From Streptomyces sp. CB01635 (GTDB lineage: Bacteria > Actinomycetota > Actinomycetes > Streptomycetales > Streptomycetaceae), in assembly GCF_002803065.1 (NCBI RefSeq), contig NZ_NNBL01000045.1, positions 1-45,981 of the forward strand: a stretch of 45,981 nucleotides of DNA, read 5' to 3'. The notes below the pieces were generated by a model. It had not been told where the DNA came from. It was given only the letters and a program-made list of their open reading frames with translations, and searched no databases. Below, one piece after another: positions 8,344 to 16,990 of this stretch (within the stretch, counting starts at the first letter, position 1; each line of letters opens with the position of its first letter). A program made the translations under genes and the position numbers.

Positions 8344-8724
8344 CTGCGGCGCGCGCCCGACCGCGCACCTGCGGAGCACCTCGTCGCTCTTGCCCGACCG
8401 GCGGCGGGCGGCACGGTCCGGCCGGTTCACCTCGATCACTTGAACGTCCTGGGCGAGCAGGTACCGACACAGGGCCGCACCGTAGGAGCCCGTGCCTTCC
8501 ACGCCCGCGTGACGTAGATCGCCGAAGGAGCGGGCCCACTCCAGCATCTCCCGGTAGCCTGCTGCGGTGGCCTGGAACGGGCATGCCCCCAACCGGGCGC
8601 CCAACTTGGTCACGACCGCGGCAACGTGCACGTCCTTGTGGGTGTCGACGCCCAGGACGATCTCATAGCGCTCCGTGGGGGTCTCTTGGGTGCTTCGTGT
8701 CGGCAAGGTGCTCGTAGCTGTCAT
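8344..8724 (-). pseudogene. IS110-family transposase, N-terminal fragment
   Basis: From the ATG at 8724 the frame reads YEIVLGVDTHKDVHVAAVVT, carrying the first Asp of the RuvC-like DEDD domain, then LEWARSFGDLRHAGVEGTGS (the Glu-containing strand) and IEVNRPDRAARRR..GKSD. After GKSD the family sequence stops and unrelated residues follow. About 125 of roughly 400 residues remain; the second half of the DEDD site and the C-terminal Tnp_20 serine domain are missing. The DNA upstream of the start (8725-8903) would be the element's non-coding end, the place where IS110 elements encode their guide RNA. Confidence 0.85.
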
Positions 8725-8903
8725 GTCTCTCCCGAGCGGACCGAGGAAATGACACCGGGCCGAACGGGTGGTCAAGACTGTGACGGTGCTGGCCGCAAAG
8801 CCCCTATCGGGACACACCCGTCGACCCGGCGTCGGCGGACTCCCGCCCGGGACCGCGGCCGACAGATCAATACTCCGGACACGATGGTCAGTCCCAGACC
8901 GGG

Positions 8904-9736
8904 TCAGACCACGGTCCCGAACGAGGTGCCCCCATTCTCACAGTCCCAGACCACCACGATCGGCCCGCCGAGCTGGATGTGGGCCCGAACGAGTAGGTCC
9001 CGGTAGTCCTTCCAGGAGAAGCTCTTCCGGGCGCCCTTCAGTAACAGGTGGTTGCGGGGCCGGTGGATCAGGCAGCTGTGGTGCCCGGGTTTGTAGCAGC
9101 ACAGGGCGGCGACCGACGTCCGTCGGCGGGATCTGCCGCGGACGCGGATGACGGGGGTGTGTCCGCGTCGGCCCCAGGTGCGGGCGCGGGGCGGCGTCAT
9201 GGAGAACCCGGCTTCGTCCTCGAAGACGATCCAGGCGCCATGGGCCGCCGCGAGGCTTTTACCCGCGGCCACACCTCCTTCTTCCACAGCTCGACGGCGT
9301 GCTCGTCACGCTCGAGGGCTCTTCGGGCAGGTGCCTGCCATGACCAGCCGTGCCGCTTCAGCATCCGCCACACCGTCGCCACCGAGAGACTCACACGCAG
9401 ACGACGACGGATCACCGTCTGGACCCGGGCCAGAGTCCACCGCTCATCCTCGAATCCGTGCGCGGTCGGACCTTTCCCCAACTCCTCCTCGAGCACGGCG
9501 AACTGGTCGTCGGTGACGGTCGGCACGTTCGCCGGTCCTGCCGAGCGCAAAGCCTCCGTCCCGCCCTCGCGCCAGGCGCGGCGCCAGCGTTCCACCGACC
9601 GCACACTCACCCGCAGATCCTTCGCGATCACCGCGGTCTTCTCACCCGCCGCGAACCGCTCGCCGGCCTGAAGCCGGATCTTCTCCCGAAACGCCCGACG
9701 CTCAGGGGTCAGGCCCCCACCCTCCGGATAACGCAT
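8904..9736 (-). pseudogene. IS630-family transposase in two frames, 3'-truncated
   Basis: The first frame (start 9736) holds a winged-helix Tc1-type N-terminus: KTAVIAKDLRVSVRSVERWR and LRVSLSVATVWRMLKRHGWS. The second frame, -1 relative to it, continues with GAWIVFEDEAGFSMTPP (first catalytic Asp), HTPVIRVRGRSRRR, and HIQLGGPIVVVWD (second Asp). The frames meet around an A-AAA-G run (9257-9261 on the plus strand), which may be a real programmed -1 slip site. After VVVWD the normal NLN..H and the E-containing NPVEG segment are missing and unrelated residues follow to 8904, so the gene is truncated. Confidence 0.85.
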
Positions 9737-9839
9737 AGAACCGACATAACGCAGGGATCATCAACCGTCACTACCCGACGACAACCCGCAAACCTCAGTA
9801 GTCGGTGGCGGCATCCGGCGTGCTGCGGAGAATGCGTCT

Positions 9840-10298
9840 ATGCCTATCCGAGCCGTGCGCCTGGACGAACTGCCCGTCCTCCAGGACATCGAGAGGGCCG
9901 CTGGGCAGTGCTTCCGGGACATCGGCATGCCGGAGATCGCCGAGGATGAGCCACTCCCGCTCGGTGAGCTCGCTCGCTATCACCACGCCGGGATGGCCTG
10001 GGTTGTGGCCATCGACTCCGACGCCCCGTTCGCCTACATGATCGCCGACCGCTTCGACGGCAACCTCCATGTCGAGCAGGTCTCGGTCCACCCGGACAGC
10101 GCGCGTCGCGGTGTCGGCCGGTTGCTGCTTGAACATCTGGCCTCCCACGCCAGGAGCGAGGGTGCTCCTGCTCTGACCCTCGCCACATTCACCCAGGTCC
10201 CGTGGAACGCCCCCTACTACTCACGCTGCGGTTTCCACGGGTGCCGTTGTGGAGGTAGCGGGGACGTCCGTCGGCGGCGGCTTCGAGGGCGGCTGTGA
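9840..10298 (+). pseudogene. GNAT N-acetyltransferase with replaced C-terminus
   Basis: Residues 1-137 form a normal GNAT protein: N-terminal IRAVRLDELPVLQDIERAAG, the beta-4 strand LHVEQVSVHPDSARRGVGRL with the acetyl-CoA pyrophosphate loop (RRGVGR), and NAPYYSRCGFH near the end. At about 10240 the family sequence breaks off and a tail of arginines and glycines follows, read from the 3' end of the convergent Nudix gene. About 25-30 C-terminal residues are lost. The junction looks like a deletion between two converging genes. The N-terminal 90% could still fold, but activity is doubtful. Confidence 0.75.
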
Positions 10299-10751
10299 AG
10301 CGGGGCCGGATGTGGTCGCCGAGCCGGGCGCGGGCGATGTTCGGCGCGACGAATTCTGCTGTGGCCAGCTCGCCGTCACGGGGGCTGAGCTGGTCGTTGT
10401 CGGTGGTGAGGATGCCGCCGTCGAAGATGAAGGCGATCTGGTCGTCCCAGGGGCCGTGAGGGGCAACCCAGTCGACCACGAGGAGGCGGAGGCTGGTCAA
10501 TGTCAGCCCGAGTTCCTCGGCCAGCTCGCGGCGCGCTGCGTCCGGCGGGGGTTCGTTCGCTTCGACCATGCCTCCGGGAAGGGTCCCATCCGGGCTTGTA
10601 GGTGGGGTTGACCAGGAGGACTTGGCCGTCGGCGTCGCGTAGCAGGACGTCGGCGGCGACGCGTTTGTGGGCCTGCTTGGCGTTTCCCTCGGCGAGGTAG
10701 GCGTTCCACGCTTCCGGGTCGGCGGGGGTGGGGGTGGTGTGCGGGCCTCAT
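10237..10751 (-). pseudogene. Nudix hydrolase with two single-base frameshifts
   Basis: The Nudix box is clear: GGMVEANEPPPDAARRELAE then ELGL. Upstream, a different frame reads PADPEAWNAYLAEGNAKQAH, KRVAADVLLRDADGQVLLVN and PTYKPGWD, which must join the box. An extra C at about 10598 breaks the frame exactly between KPGWD and LPGG, and an apparent extra G just after the ATG at 10751 breaks it again. The ATG overlaps the stop of the upstream regulator gene (ATGA), so the two were translationally coupled. If these are sequencing errors the gene would be intact; if real, it is a pseudogene. Substrate unknown. Confidence 0.75.
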
Positions 10752-11250
10752 GCGGGGGTGCCTCCGGGTGACGACGCGATGATGTCGGCCAAGAGGAGCA
10801 TTCTCGCTCTGCGTGCGTCGTCGAACCGTGTCAGGTACTGCCGCATCGGCTCGTAGGCGCGGTGCGGTTCCAGGAGCTGTCGCAGCGCGTCGAGTTGCTG
10901 TACGACGCGGACCGATCCGAGGGTGGGGCTTGTGCTGAGTAAGTCGTGCCCGGTCTGTACGGCTGCATCGAGATCACCCCGGAGTACGTGGATGTCGACG
11001 AGGGTGATCCGGCTCAGGGCCAGGGACCGTGCGCGGCCGACCTCTCGGAGTGCGACTGCCTCTTGTGCCTGTGCCAGGGCCGCATCCAGCTGGTTGAGGT
11101 CGCGCAGGACTAGTGCCGACTCGCTGGCCAGGGCGGCGGCGTCGAACGGGCTGAGCCAGGGGTGTGCGGTGTCGGCGCGGGATCCTAGGTCGCGTTGGGT
11201 GGCGTCGGTGAATGTCGGGGCCTCGTGTAAACGGTCATGTGCGAGAGTCT
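10749..11250 (-). pseudogene. C-terminal part of a helical (XRE/TPR-like) regulatory protein
   Basis: A frame without stops on the minus strand reads ADTAHPWLSPFDAAALASES, ALVLRDLNQLDAALAQAQEA, VALREVGRARSLALSRITLV and DIHVLRGDLDAAVQTGHDLL, ending RARMLLLADIIASSPGGTPA and TGA at 10749. Alpha-helical repeats with this composition form the C-terminal half of Streptomyces helix-turn-helix regulators. No start codon with a ribosome site or DNA-binding domain is present before about 11250, so the N-terminal half is missing. Its stop overlaps the Nudix start (ATGA), a pairing frequent in Streptomyces. Confidence 0.6.
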
Positions 11251-11305
11251 TGCGAGAGCCCCGGACGTGATCTGTTCCTCCCCGTCTTGTTGGTGACTGT
11301 GCTGT

Positions 11306-13504
11306 TCACAGCAGGGCGTCCAGAAGCTTGTCGGGGGTGATCGGCAGGTCACGGACCCGCCGCCCGGTGGCGTCGAAGACTGCGTTGGCGACCGCGGCCG
11401 CGACTCCGGTGGCGGAGAGCTCGCCGACGCCCTTTGCGCCGAGTGGGCCGGCGTGTGGGTCGAACTCGTCGACGAAGGAGATATCGATGTGCGGGGGGAT
11501 GTCGGCGTTGACTGGCAGCGAGACCCCGGCCAGGTCCTGGGAGAGCCATCGGCCCAGCCGGGGTTCGAAGTGGCTTGCCTCCATGGCGGCCATGCCCCAT
11601 CCCCACACGACTCCGCCGATCATCTGGGATCGGGCCGTCTGCTCGTTGACGACGGCGCCGACGCTGTAGACGCCCGTCGCGCGGCGCATCCGCAGTAGCC
11701 CCAGTTCCGGGTCCACACCCACTTCGACGAACATGGCGCCGAAGGTACGTGAGGAGAATCCCGGTGCTCCCGCGTCGGCGAATGCGCCGCCTGGCAGCTC
11801 GAGTGCTCCCGTCCCGACGATCTCTTCCAGGTCGGCGGACCGCATGATGTCGTGGAAAGGCACGCTCTCATCCAGCCACTTGAGCTGCCCGGCCTCGGCC
11901 TGGACCTCGTCCACCGGCCAGGACAGCGCTTCGGCGAGCTGCCGCAGCACGTCCCGGGAAGCATTGTGCACAGCTGTTCCCATCGACAGCGTCGTGCCCG
12001 ATCCGTAGGTGGGGCCGGCGTAGGGAAGCTTGGTGTCGCCCGAGACTCCGGTGACGGCGCTGATGTCGAGGCCGAGCGTCTCCGCTGTGATCTGCGGAAA
12101 GATGGTGGTCGAGCCGGCTCCGATGTCGGTGTAGCCAGCTTCGATACGCGCCGTGGCGTCTGCTTGCAGCCTGACCTTGGCCTGCGAGGAGAACCGGAAC
12201 TGGCCCTGGGTGCAGTCCGCCATGCCGCAGCCGATCAGCCAATGCCCATCACGGGTACCGCCCTTGGGCCTGTCCCACCAGCCGAATCGCCGCGCTCCCT
12301 CGTCGTATGCCTCTTTCAGCTTTTTGGAGGACCAAGGCGATCCGTCCGCGGGGTCATGGTCCGCGTAGTTGACAGTCCGCAGCGTTAGCGGATCCATGCG
12401 CAGCGCGTGCGCCAGCTCGTCGATGGCTGACCCCAGGGCCCAGGTGCCAGGGCCGTCGATGGGCGAGCGCATGAACGAAGGAAGGTTGAGGTTTCCACGG
12501 CGCACCCGCTGGCTCGTAGAAATGTTCGCTGCCGAGTAGAGGGACTTGGAGGGAGCGCTGCCGAACTCCACATAGTCGTCGGTGACGGAGGTGACGTTGT
12601 CGACCTCGTGGGCGATGGCTTGGAGCTGTCCGTTCTTGTCAGCCCCCAGAGACAGACGGTGCTCCATCAGCGGCTGGTAGCCGACGATGCTGTACATATC
12701 GGCCCGGCTGAGGACCAGCTTCACCGGTCGCCCGACGGTCTTCGCCGCCATGGGGCCGAGGATCTCGTGTGGCCAGACGAATGCCTTGGTGCCGAATCCG
12801 CCGCCCGTGTGGGGAGCGATGACCCGCACCTTGTCCGAGGGCAGCCCGAACACGCCAGCCAGCGTGTCTTGTACGGCGTACACATGCTGGACCGAGTCGT
12901 GGACGGTCAGCACTCCATCGTCCCACTCGGCGACGATGGCGCTGGGCTCCATGGGATTGCCGTGCCGCGACGGCTGGGTGTAGGTGCTGTCGACCCGCAC
13001 AGGGGCTCCGGACAGGGCCTCGGGTGCGTTTCCCTTGCGGAACTCCAGTTCGGCGAGTGTGCCGTAGCCGCTGTCCGGCGACGGAGGAACCGATACCGCG
13101 GTGTCCGGGTTCACGAACGGCTCTCGCTCATAGGAAACACCGACGTTGACGGCGGCCCCCTCTGCCGCTTCGATCGTCTCGCCCAGGACCATGGCCACAG
13201 GCTGTCCGGCGTAGTGGACGATGTCCGACTGCATGGGCAGGAAACGCGTCGCCAGAGGCGGACTGGGCAGGGCCGCGAAGTCGTCATGCACCGTAGGCAT
13301 GTCACTGGCCGTCAAGACACAGACCACGCCGGGTGCTGCCAGGGCGTCAACGAGGTCGAATCCAGTGACACGACCGGTGGGGACAGCTGCCCCCACCAGG
13401 ACGGCGTAAAGCTGCCGGGGCGCGTTGTAGTCGGCCGCATAGGAGGCAGCTCCGGTCACCTTCTTGGGGCCGTCCTGCCGGGTGATAGCTCGGGTGGTGG
13501 TCAT
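11306..13504 (-). CDS. Molybdenum hydroxylase large (Moco-binding) subunit, PaoC/YagR type
   Basis: A 732-residue subunit, the expected size for the PaoC/YagR group of xanthine dehydrogenase-family enzymes. The N-terminal ARQDGPKKVTGAASYAADYN-like domain is followed by the Moco motif GGGFGTKAFVWPHE, the segment SPIDGPGTWALGSAIDELAH that corresponds to the active-site R/E..PG..A..S..DE region, and a C-terminal GAKGVGELSATGVAAAVANA carrying the catalytic Glu in GVGE. ATG 13504 overlaps the stop of the FAD subunit gene (TGATG), so the subunits are coupled. PaoABC oxidises a broad range of aldehydes; the physiological substrate here is not known. No XdhC/PaoD-type maturation gene is seen in the window. 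Confidence 0.92.
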   Translation of the reverse strand: MTTTRAITRQDGPKKVTGAASYAADYNAPRQLYAVLVGAAVPTGRVTGFDLVDALAAPGVVCVLTASDMPTVHDDFAALPSPPLATRFLPMQSDIVHYAGQPVAMVLGETIEAAEGAAVNVGVSYEREPFVNPDTAVSVPPSPDSGYGTLAELEFRKGNAPEALSGAPVRVDSTYTQPSRHGNPMEPSAIVAEWDDGVLTVHDSVQHVYAVQDTLAGVFGLPSDKVRVIAPHTGGGFGTKAFVWPHEILGPMAAKTVGRPVKLVLSRADMYSIVGYQPLMEHRLSLGADKNGQLQAIAHEVDNVTSVTDDYVEFGSAPSKSLYSAANISTSQRVRRGNLNLPSFMRSPIDGPGTWALGSAIDELAHALRMDPLTLRTVNYADHDPADGSPWSSKKLKEAYDEGARRFGWWDRPKGGTRDGHWLIGCGMADCTQGQFRFSSQAKVRLQADATARIEAGYTDIGAGSTTIFPQITAETLGLDISAVTGVSGDTKLPYAGPTYGSGTTLSMGTAVHNASRDVLRQLAEALSWPVDEVQAEAGQLKWLDESVPFHDIMRSADLEEIVGTGALELPGGAFADAGAPGFSSRTFGAMFVEVGVDPELGLLRMRRATGVYSVGAVVNEQTARSQMIGGVVWGWGMAAMEASHFEPRLGRWLSQDLAGVSLPVNADIPPHIDISFVDEFDPHAGPLGAKGVGELSATGVAAAVANAVFDATGRRVRDLPITPDKLLDALL

Positions 13505-14481
13505 CACGCCTCCAGGGCCAATTCGAGGGCGCGCATGGCCGTGTTGCGCGCGAGCGGGATCTTGTACGCGTTCGACGAGAGTGGGCGGCTGTCGCGAAAC
13601 CCCGCAGTGACGGCGTCCAGCACTTCCGGGCTTCCGGGGCGTAGGCCGACCAGGGCACGTTCGCTCTCGTATAGACGCCACGGGCGCATTGCCACCGATC
13701 CCAGGGCCAGACGCACCCGGGAGAACACACCTTCTTCGACCTCGACCGCTGCGGCGGCCGAGACGAGAGCGAACTCGTAGCTCTGGCGTTCACGGACCTT
13801 GACGTAAGCGGACTTGGGGGCAGGCGCTCCGAGGTCGACCGCGGTGATCAACTCGCCGGTACGCAGTACGTTATGTGCGGAGGAGTCCTCGGCGGGCAAC
13901 ATGTGGAACTGCGTGGCGGGAATCGTTCGTCCCCCGTCGGGGTGCTCGGTGACGATCTGGGCATCCAGGCACGCCAGAGCGACGGCGGGATCGGAGGGCT
14001 GCGTCGCCACGCACTCCTCGGTCCATCCGAAGATCGCCAGTCGTTCGTTAGCACCCTGCAGAGCGGCGCACCCCGACCCGGGAACACGCTTGTTACACGG
14101 CACGGGCTCCGCGGACCGGAAGTAAGGGCAACGGGTGCGCTGCACGGGGTTCCCCCCGATCGTCGCCACGTTTCGGATCTGTGCCGAAGCAGCCTTGAGG
14201 ATGGCCTGGGAGAGGACTGGATAAGAGGAAACGACACGAGGGTCCTGCGCCACGTCGTTCAAACGGCCCAGTGCACCGATGCGCACGCCATTGCCGCTGG
14301 CCTCGATGCCGTCCAGGCTCGCCAGGTGGCAGATGTCGACTACATGCGCCGGATTCTCGATGCCGATCCTGGCCCAGTTGAGCAATTCTGTGCCGCCGGC
14401 GAGGAACATGGTGCCCCGTGTCTGCGCCTTCTCCAGCGCCCTTGCGATCGTCTCTGCCCTGACGTAGGTGAACGGCCGCAT
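13504..14481 (-). CDS. Molybdenum hydroxylase FAD-binding subunit, PaoB/YagS type
   Basis: A 325-residue subunit of the FAD_binding_5/CO_deh_flav_C family. FAD-contact motifs are FLAGGTELLNWARIG near residue 30 and NVATIGGNPVQRTRCPYFRS near residue 110. The following insert has cysteines in CPYFR, PCNKR, GSGCAA and EECVATQPSDPAVAL; this four-cysteine pattern is the [4Fe-4S] site described for PaoB and 4-hydroxybenzoyl-CoA reductase-like subunits, and is absent in ordinary xanthine dehydrogenase FAD subunits. The start at 14481 lies two bases past the stop of the Fe-S subunit gene, so MRPFTYVRAE is the N-terminus. Confidence 0.92.
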   Translation of the reverse strand: MRPFTYVRAETIARALEKAQTRGTMFLAGGTELLNWARIGIENPAHVVDICHLASLDGIEASGNGVRIGALGRLNDVAQDPRVVSSYPVLSQAILKAASAQIRNVATIGGNPVQRTRCPYFRSAEPVPCNKRVPGSGCAALQGANERLAIFGWTEECVATQPSDPAVALACLDAQIVTEHPDGGRTIPATQFHMLPAEDSSAHNVLRTGELITAVDLGAPAPKSAYVKVRERQSYEFALVSAAAAVEVEEGVFSRVRLALGSVAMRPWRLYESERALVGLRPGSPEVLDAVTAGFRDSRPLSSNAYKIPLARNTAMRALELALEA

Positions 14482-14482
14482 G

Positions 14483-14971
14483 TCACACCTCGTCTCGGGC
14501 CGCCGAGGCAACCGCCGCAGCGATCTGCGGGTAGGCCGAGCAGCGGCAGATGTTCCCGCTCATCCACTCGCGGATCTCTTCGTTCGATCCGGTGTGCCCT
14601 TCCTGGATGCAGGCGACGGCCGACATGATCTGTCCGGGAGTGCAGAACCCGCACTGGAACGCGTCCGACTCGATGAACGCCTCCTGCACCGGATGGAGTT
14701 GTTCACCGCGGGCCAGTCCTTCCACCGTGGTCACCTCGGCTCCGTCCGCGCTGGCTGCCAGGACCAGGCAGGCGTTAACTCTGCGGCCGTCGAGGTGCAC
14801 CGTGCAGGCGCCACACTCGCCTCGGTTGCATCCCTTCTTCGTGCCGGTCAGACGGAGCCGCTCGCGCAGCAGATCGAGGAGTGTCGCGCGCACATCACAC
14901 GTCACCTCGATCTTCTTGCCGTTGACCCGCAGCATCACGGCCGTCTCAGGGCTCGGATTGTTTTGAGGCAT
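14483..14971 (-). CDS. Molybdenum hydroxylase [2Fe-2S] subunit, PaoA/YagT type
   Basis: A 162-residue protein with both cluster motifs of the family: the plant-ferredoxin-like CNRGECGACTVHLDGRRVNA then C, and the C-terminal helical motif CGFCTPGQIMSA with GNICRCSAYPQI. It passes electrons from the Moco site to FAD. The start at 14971 (MPQNNPS) is preferred over an upstream in-frame ATG because CAAGGAG sits 7-8 bp before it. No twin-arginine signal is visible at the N-terminus, unlike E. coli PaoA, so this complex is probably cytoplasmic. It is the first gene of the three-gene operon. Confidence 0.93.
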   Translation of the reverse strand: MPQNNPSPETAVMLRVNGKKIEVTCDVRATLLDLLRERLRLTGTKKGCNRGECGACTVHLDGRRVNACLVLAASADGAEVTTVEGLARGEQLHPVQEAFIESDAFQCGFCTPGQIMSAVACIQEGHTGSNEEIREWMSGNICRCSAYPQIAAAVASAARDEV

Positions 14972-15207
14972 CACATCGCTCCTTGAGAGGCGTTCCAAAT
15001 GCTCATGAAAGTGTCTGAATCGGCATTTTGCTGCATTCTCCGGTTATATACAGGCAAATAGCCTCCGATTGCGCGGCGTGGGGCGTGTCGGAAGCTGGGA
15101 AACCTGGGATACCTGGGGCATGCGGGTCACAGTCGGCGGCCCGTCGTGGTTCTTGTCTGGGCAGACGGCCCTCACCGGTCATCGGTCATGCGACAGGAAG
15201 AGCCGAC

Positions 15208-15765
15208 TTACGCCCTCAGCCCGGGAGGCGCACTCTGCGGGGACAGGGGAGCGGCAGCATCATCAACGAGAGTGGCCCCCGGCACGGCGGCACGGAAGTC
15301 GCGGCACAGCGCCTGGTGAGTCGGTCCGGAGATTCTGTCGCAGTAGTGGCAGATCTGGTCGGCGGTCTTGGTCCACTTGAAAGGCCTGGCGGCCGCGTTC
15401 CAGATCTTGATCCATTCGCCGAGTGCGGTCTTGAGATCGTCGAGCGAGCAGAGGACGTCACGTTTCGGACAGCGTCGTTGCAGTTCGGTGACCCATCGCT
15501 CGATCTGGTTGATCCACGACGAGTAGGTCGGGGTGAAGTGTGGGGTGAACCCGGGGTGTGCGAGCAGCCACTTGTGCACCACCGGTGCCTTGTGGGCGGA
15601 GAGTTGTCGCAGATGACATGGACCGCCATGCCGGGCTCGGTCTGGCGGTCGATCTCGGCCAGGAAGTCCCTGGAGTCCACGGCCCGATGCTGCGCGGACA
15701 GGCGGCTGATCACCTTTCCGGTTGCGGTCTTCAGCGCGGCGAACGGGTCGATGGTGGAACCGCCG
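15208..15765 (-). pseudogene. IS630-family transposase, C-terminal remnant with frameshift
   Basis: The downstream frame reads HFTPTYSSWINQIERWVTEL (with the catalytic Glu), SLDDLKTALGEWIKIWNAAA and FKWTKTADQICHYCDRISGP, the standard end of this IS630 subgroup. The upstream frame holds IDRQTEPGMAVHVICDNS (second catalytic Asp). A frameshift near 15600 separates them, and everything before about 15765 is replaced by an unrelated IS5 tail. It belongs to a different IS630 subgroup from the 8904-9736 copy. Confidence 0.8.
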
Positions 15766-15769
15766 TCGC

Positions 15770-15901
15770 CTGGCCCGTGACTACGAAGCCCATCCCCACC
15801 GCTCCGAAGCCATGATCCACCTCACGATGATCAACCTCATGACCCGCAGACTCACCGCAGAATTCACCCCCCACGTGGCGAGGCGCTTAAACAATCCCTA
15901 A
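15770..15901 (+). pseudogene. IS5-family transposase, C-terminal tail
   Basis: The frame LARDYEAHPHRSEAMIHLTM followed by INLMTRRLTAEF and a TAA stop at 15899-15901 matches the extreme C-terminus of IS5-group transposases (DYE.LP..SEAMI..AMI.LM.RRL). Only about 43 residues remain, joined head-on to the IS630 remnant at 15765. Confidence 0.7.
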
Positions 15902-15973
15902 ACGGGCAAGACGGGACTAAATAACGGGAGAAGGCACCCTCTGAGTGGTTTCCGAAGCCGTCAGTAGAGATCT

Positions 15974-16888
15974 TCAGGAGATCTGGTCGAGCAGTTCCTG
16001 ACGATGTGCGGTGGCCCAAGCCTCTAGATGGATGGGCTCTCGGCCGAGCAGGTCCTGGACCGTGCTGGTGGTGACCGCGGAGTAGTCGAAGCGGCCCTCG
16101 TAGGTCTGTCGCGCCCAGATCAGCGTGCTGGCCGCGTATGCGGCGTCCATGTTGGCGGGCGCGGTGTTCAGCCCTGCATCGATCATGCGCTGCAGATCGT
16201 CCGGGGTCAGGACCAGTGCGGGGATGTCCCGTCCGAGGGCGGCGGAGAGGGCCTCGGCCACCTCGCTGCCGTTGAGGAGATCGGCGGACAGGTAGTAATC
16301 CTTGCCCGCGTGCGTCTCGGGGCCTTCGGCCAGGACCTTGGCCACGACTGCTGCGATGTCGTCGTTGGCGATCCACCCGACCTGCTTGTCGCCCATCGGC
16401 CACACCATCTGGCCGTCGCGCAGCCGGTTGATGCCCAGCAGGTTCTCCATGAACACGTGCGGATGCACATTCGCCCAGGTCAGCTTGGAGCCTGCGATGT
16501 AGCGTTCCACCAGTTCGTGCCACGCGAAGTGCGGGTCTGTGGAACGTTTGTCACTGAACACGCCCAGGTGCACCAGGAAGGTGACGCCGGCGTCCTCGGC
16601 GGCGTCCACCAGAGTCTTGGTCTGGTGGTTCATCGCTGAGGTGTAGCCGGTCATCAGGAATACCCGGTCGATGCCCTCCAGTGCGCTGGTGAAGGTGTCG
16701 GGGTCATCGAGATCGATACGGACCGCTTCCTTCCCCTCCTTGATCCACTGCTCAACGGTCGTCTCGCTGCGCGAAGCGCGCACCGGGACCGCTTGGCCGG
16801 GTGTCATCTCCAGCGCCTTCACGACCGCCGCTCCGGTGCGGCCGGTGGCGCCCAGGACCAGCACACGCGGGGTGTCTGTGTTCCGCAT
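15974..16888 (-). CDS. NmrA-like NAD(P)-binding oxidoreductase (atypical SDR)
   Basis: A 304-residue protein with the N-terminal nucleotide motif VLVLGATGRTGAAVVKAL (GATGRTG at 13-19), a DRVFLMTGYTSAM strand and an HLGVFSDKRSTDPHF loop typical of the NmrA/azoreductase-like group of atypical SDRs. No YxxxK catalytic pair is in the standard place, as usual for NmrA-like proteins, which may be enzymes or redox sensors. It diverges from a TetR-family gene with a palindromic operator between them, so expression is probably repressed by that regulator and induced by its ligand. Confidence 0.88.
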   Translation of the reverse strand: MRNTDTPRVLVLGATGRTGAAVVKALEMTPGQAVPVRASRSETTVEQWIKEGKEAVRIDLDDPDTFTSALEGIDRVFLMTGYTSAMNHQTKTLVDAAEDAGVTFLVHLGVFSDKRSTDPHFAWHELVERYIAGSKLTWANVHPHVFMENLLGINRLRDGQMVWPMGDKQVGWIANDDIAAVVAKVLAEGPETHAGKDYYLSADLLNGSEVAEALSAALGRDIPALVLTPDDLQRMIDAGLNTAPANMDAAYAASTLIWARQTYEGRFDYSAVTTSTVQDLLGREPIHLEAWATAHRQELLDQIS

Positions 16889-16904
16889 CAGTCTCTCCCT
16901 TGCC

Positions 16905-16956
16905 TCATACGAAAGCGACCACTTTCGTATGACACGATAGTGATCGCTGTCGTATG
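16905..16956. promoter_or_regulatory. Palindromic operator for the divergent TetR regulator
   Basis: Perfect 11-bp arms TCATACGAAAG (16905-16915) and CTTTCGTATGA (16922-16932) with a 6-bp centre lie between the NmrA-like gene and the TetR gene. A second, imperfect half-site, CGCTGTCGTATG, is at 16945-16956, repeating the GTCGTATG core. The site is 17 bp from one start and 58 bp from the other, the position expected for a repressor operator controlling both. Confidence 0.7.
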
Positions 16957-16990
16957 CTCTGTCAAGTCACCGCGAGACCGGAGGAAGATC

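Noticed and set aside
12608..13780. A 390-residue plus-strand open frame
   Set aside because: Antisense to the Mo hydroxylase large subunit; no domain or ribosome site.
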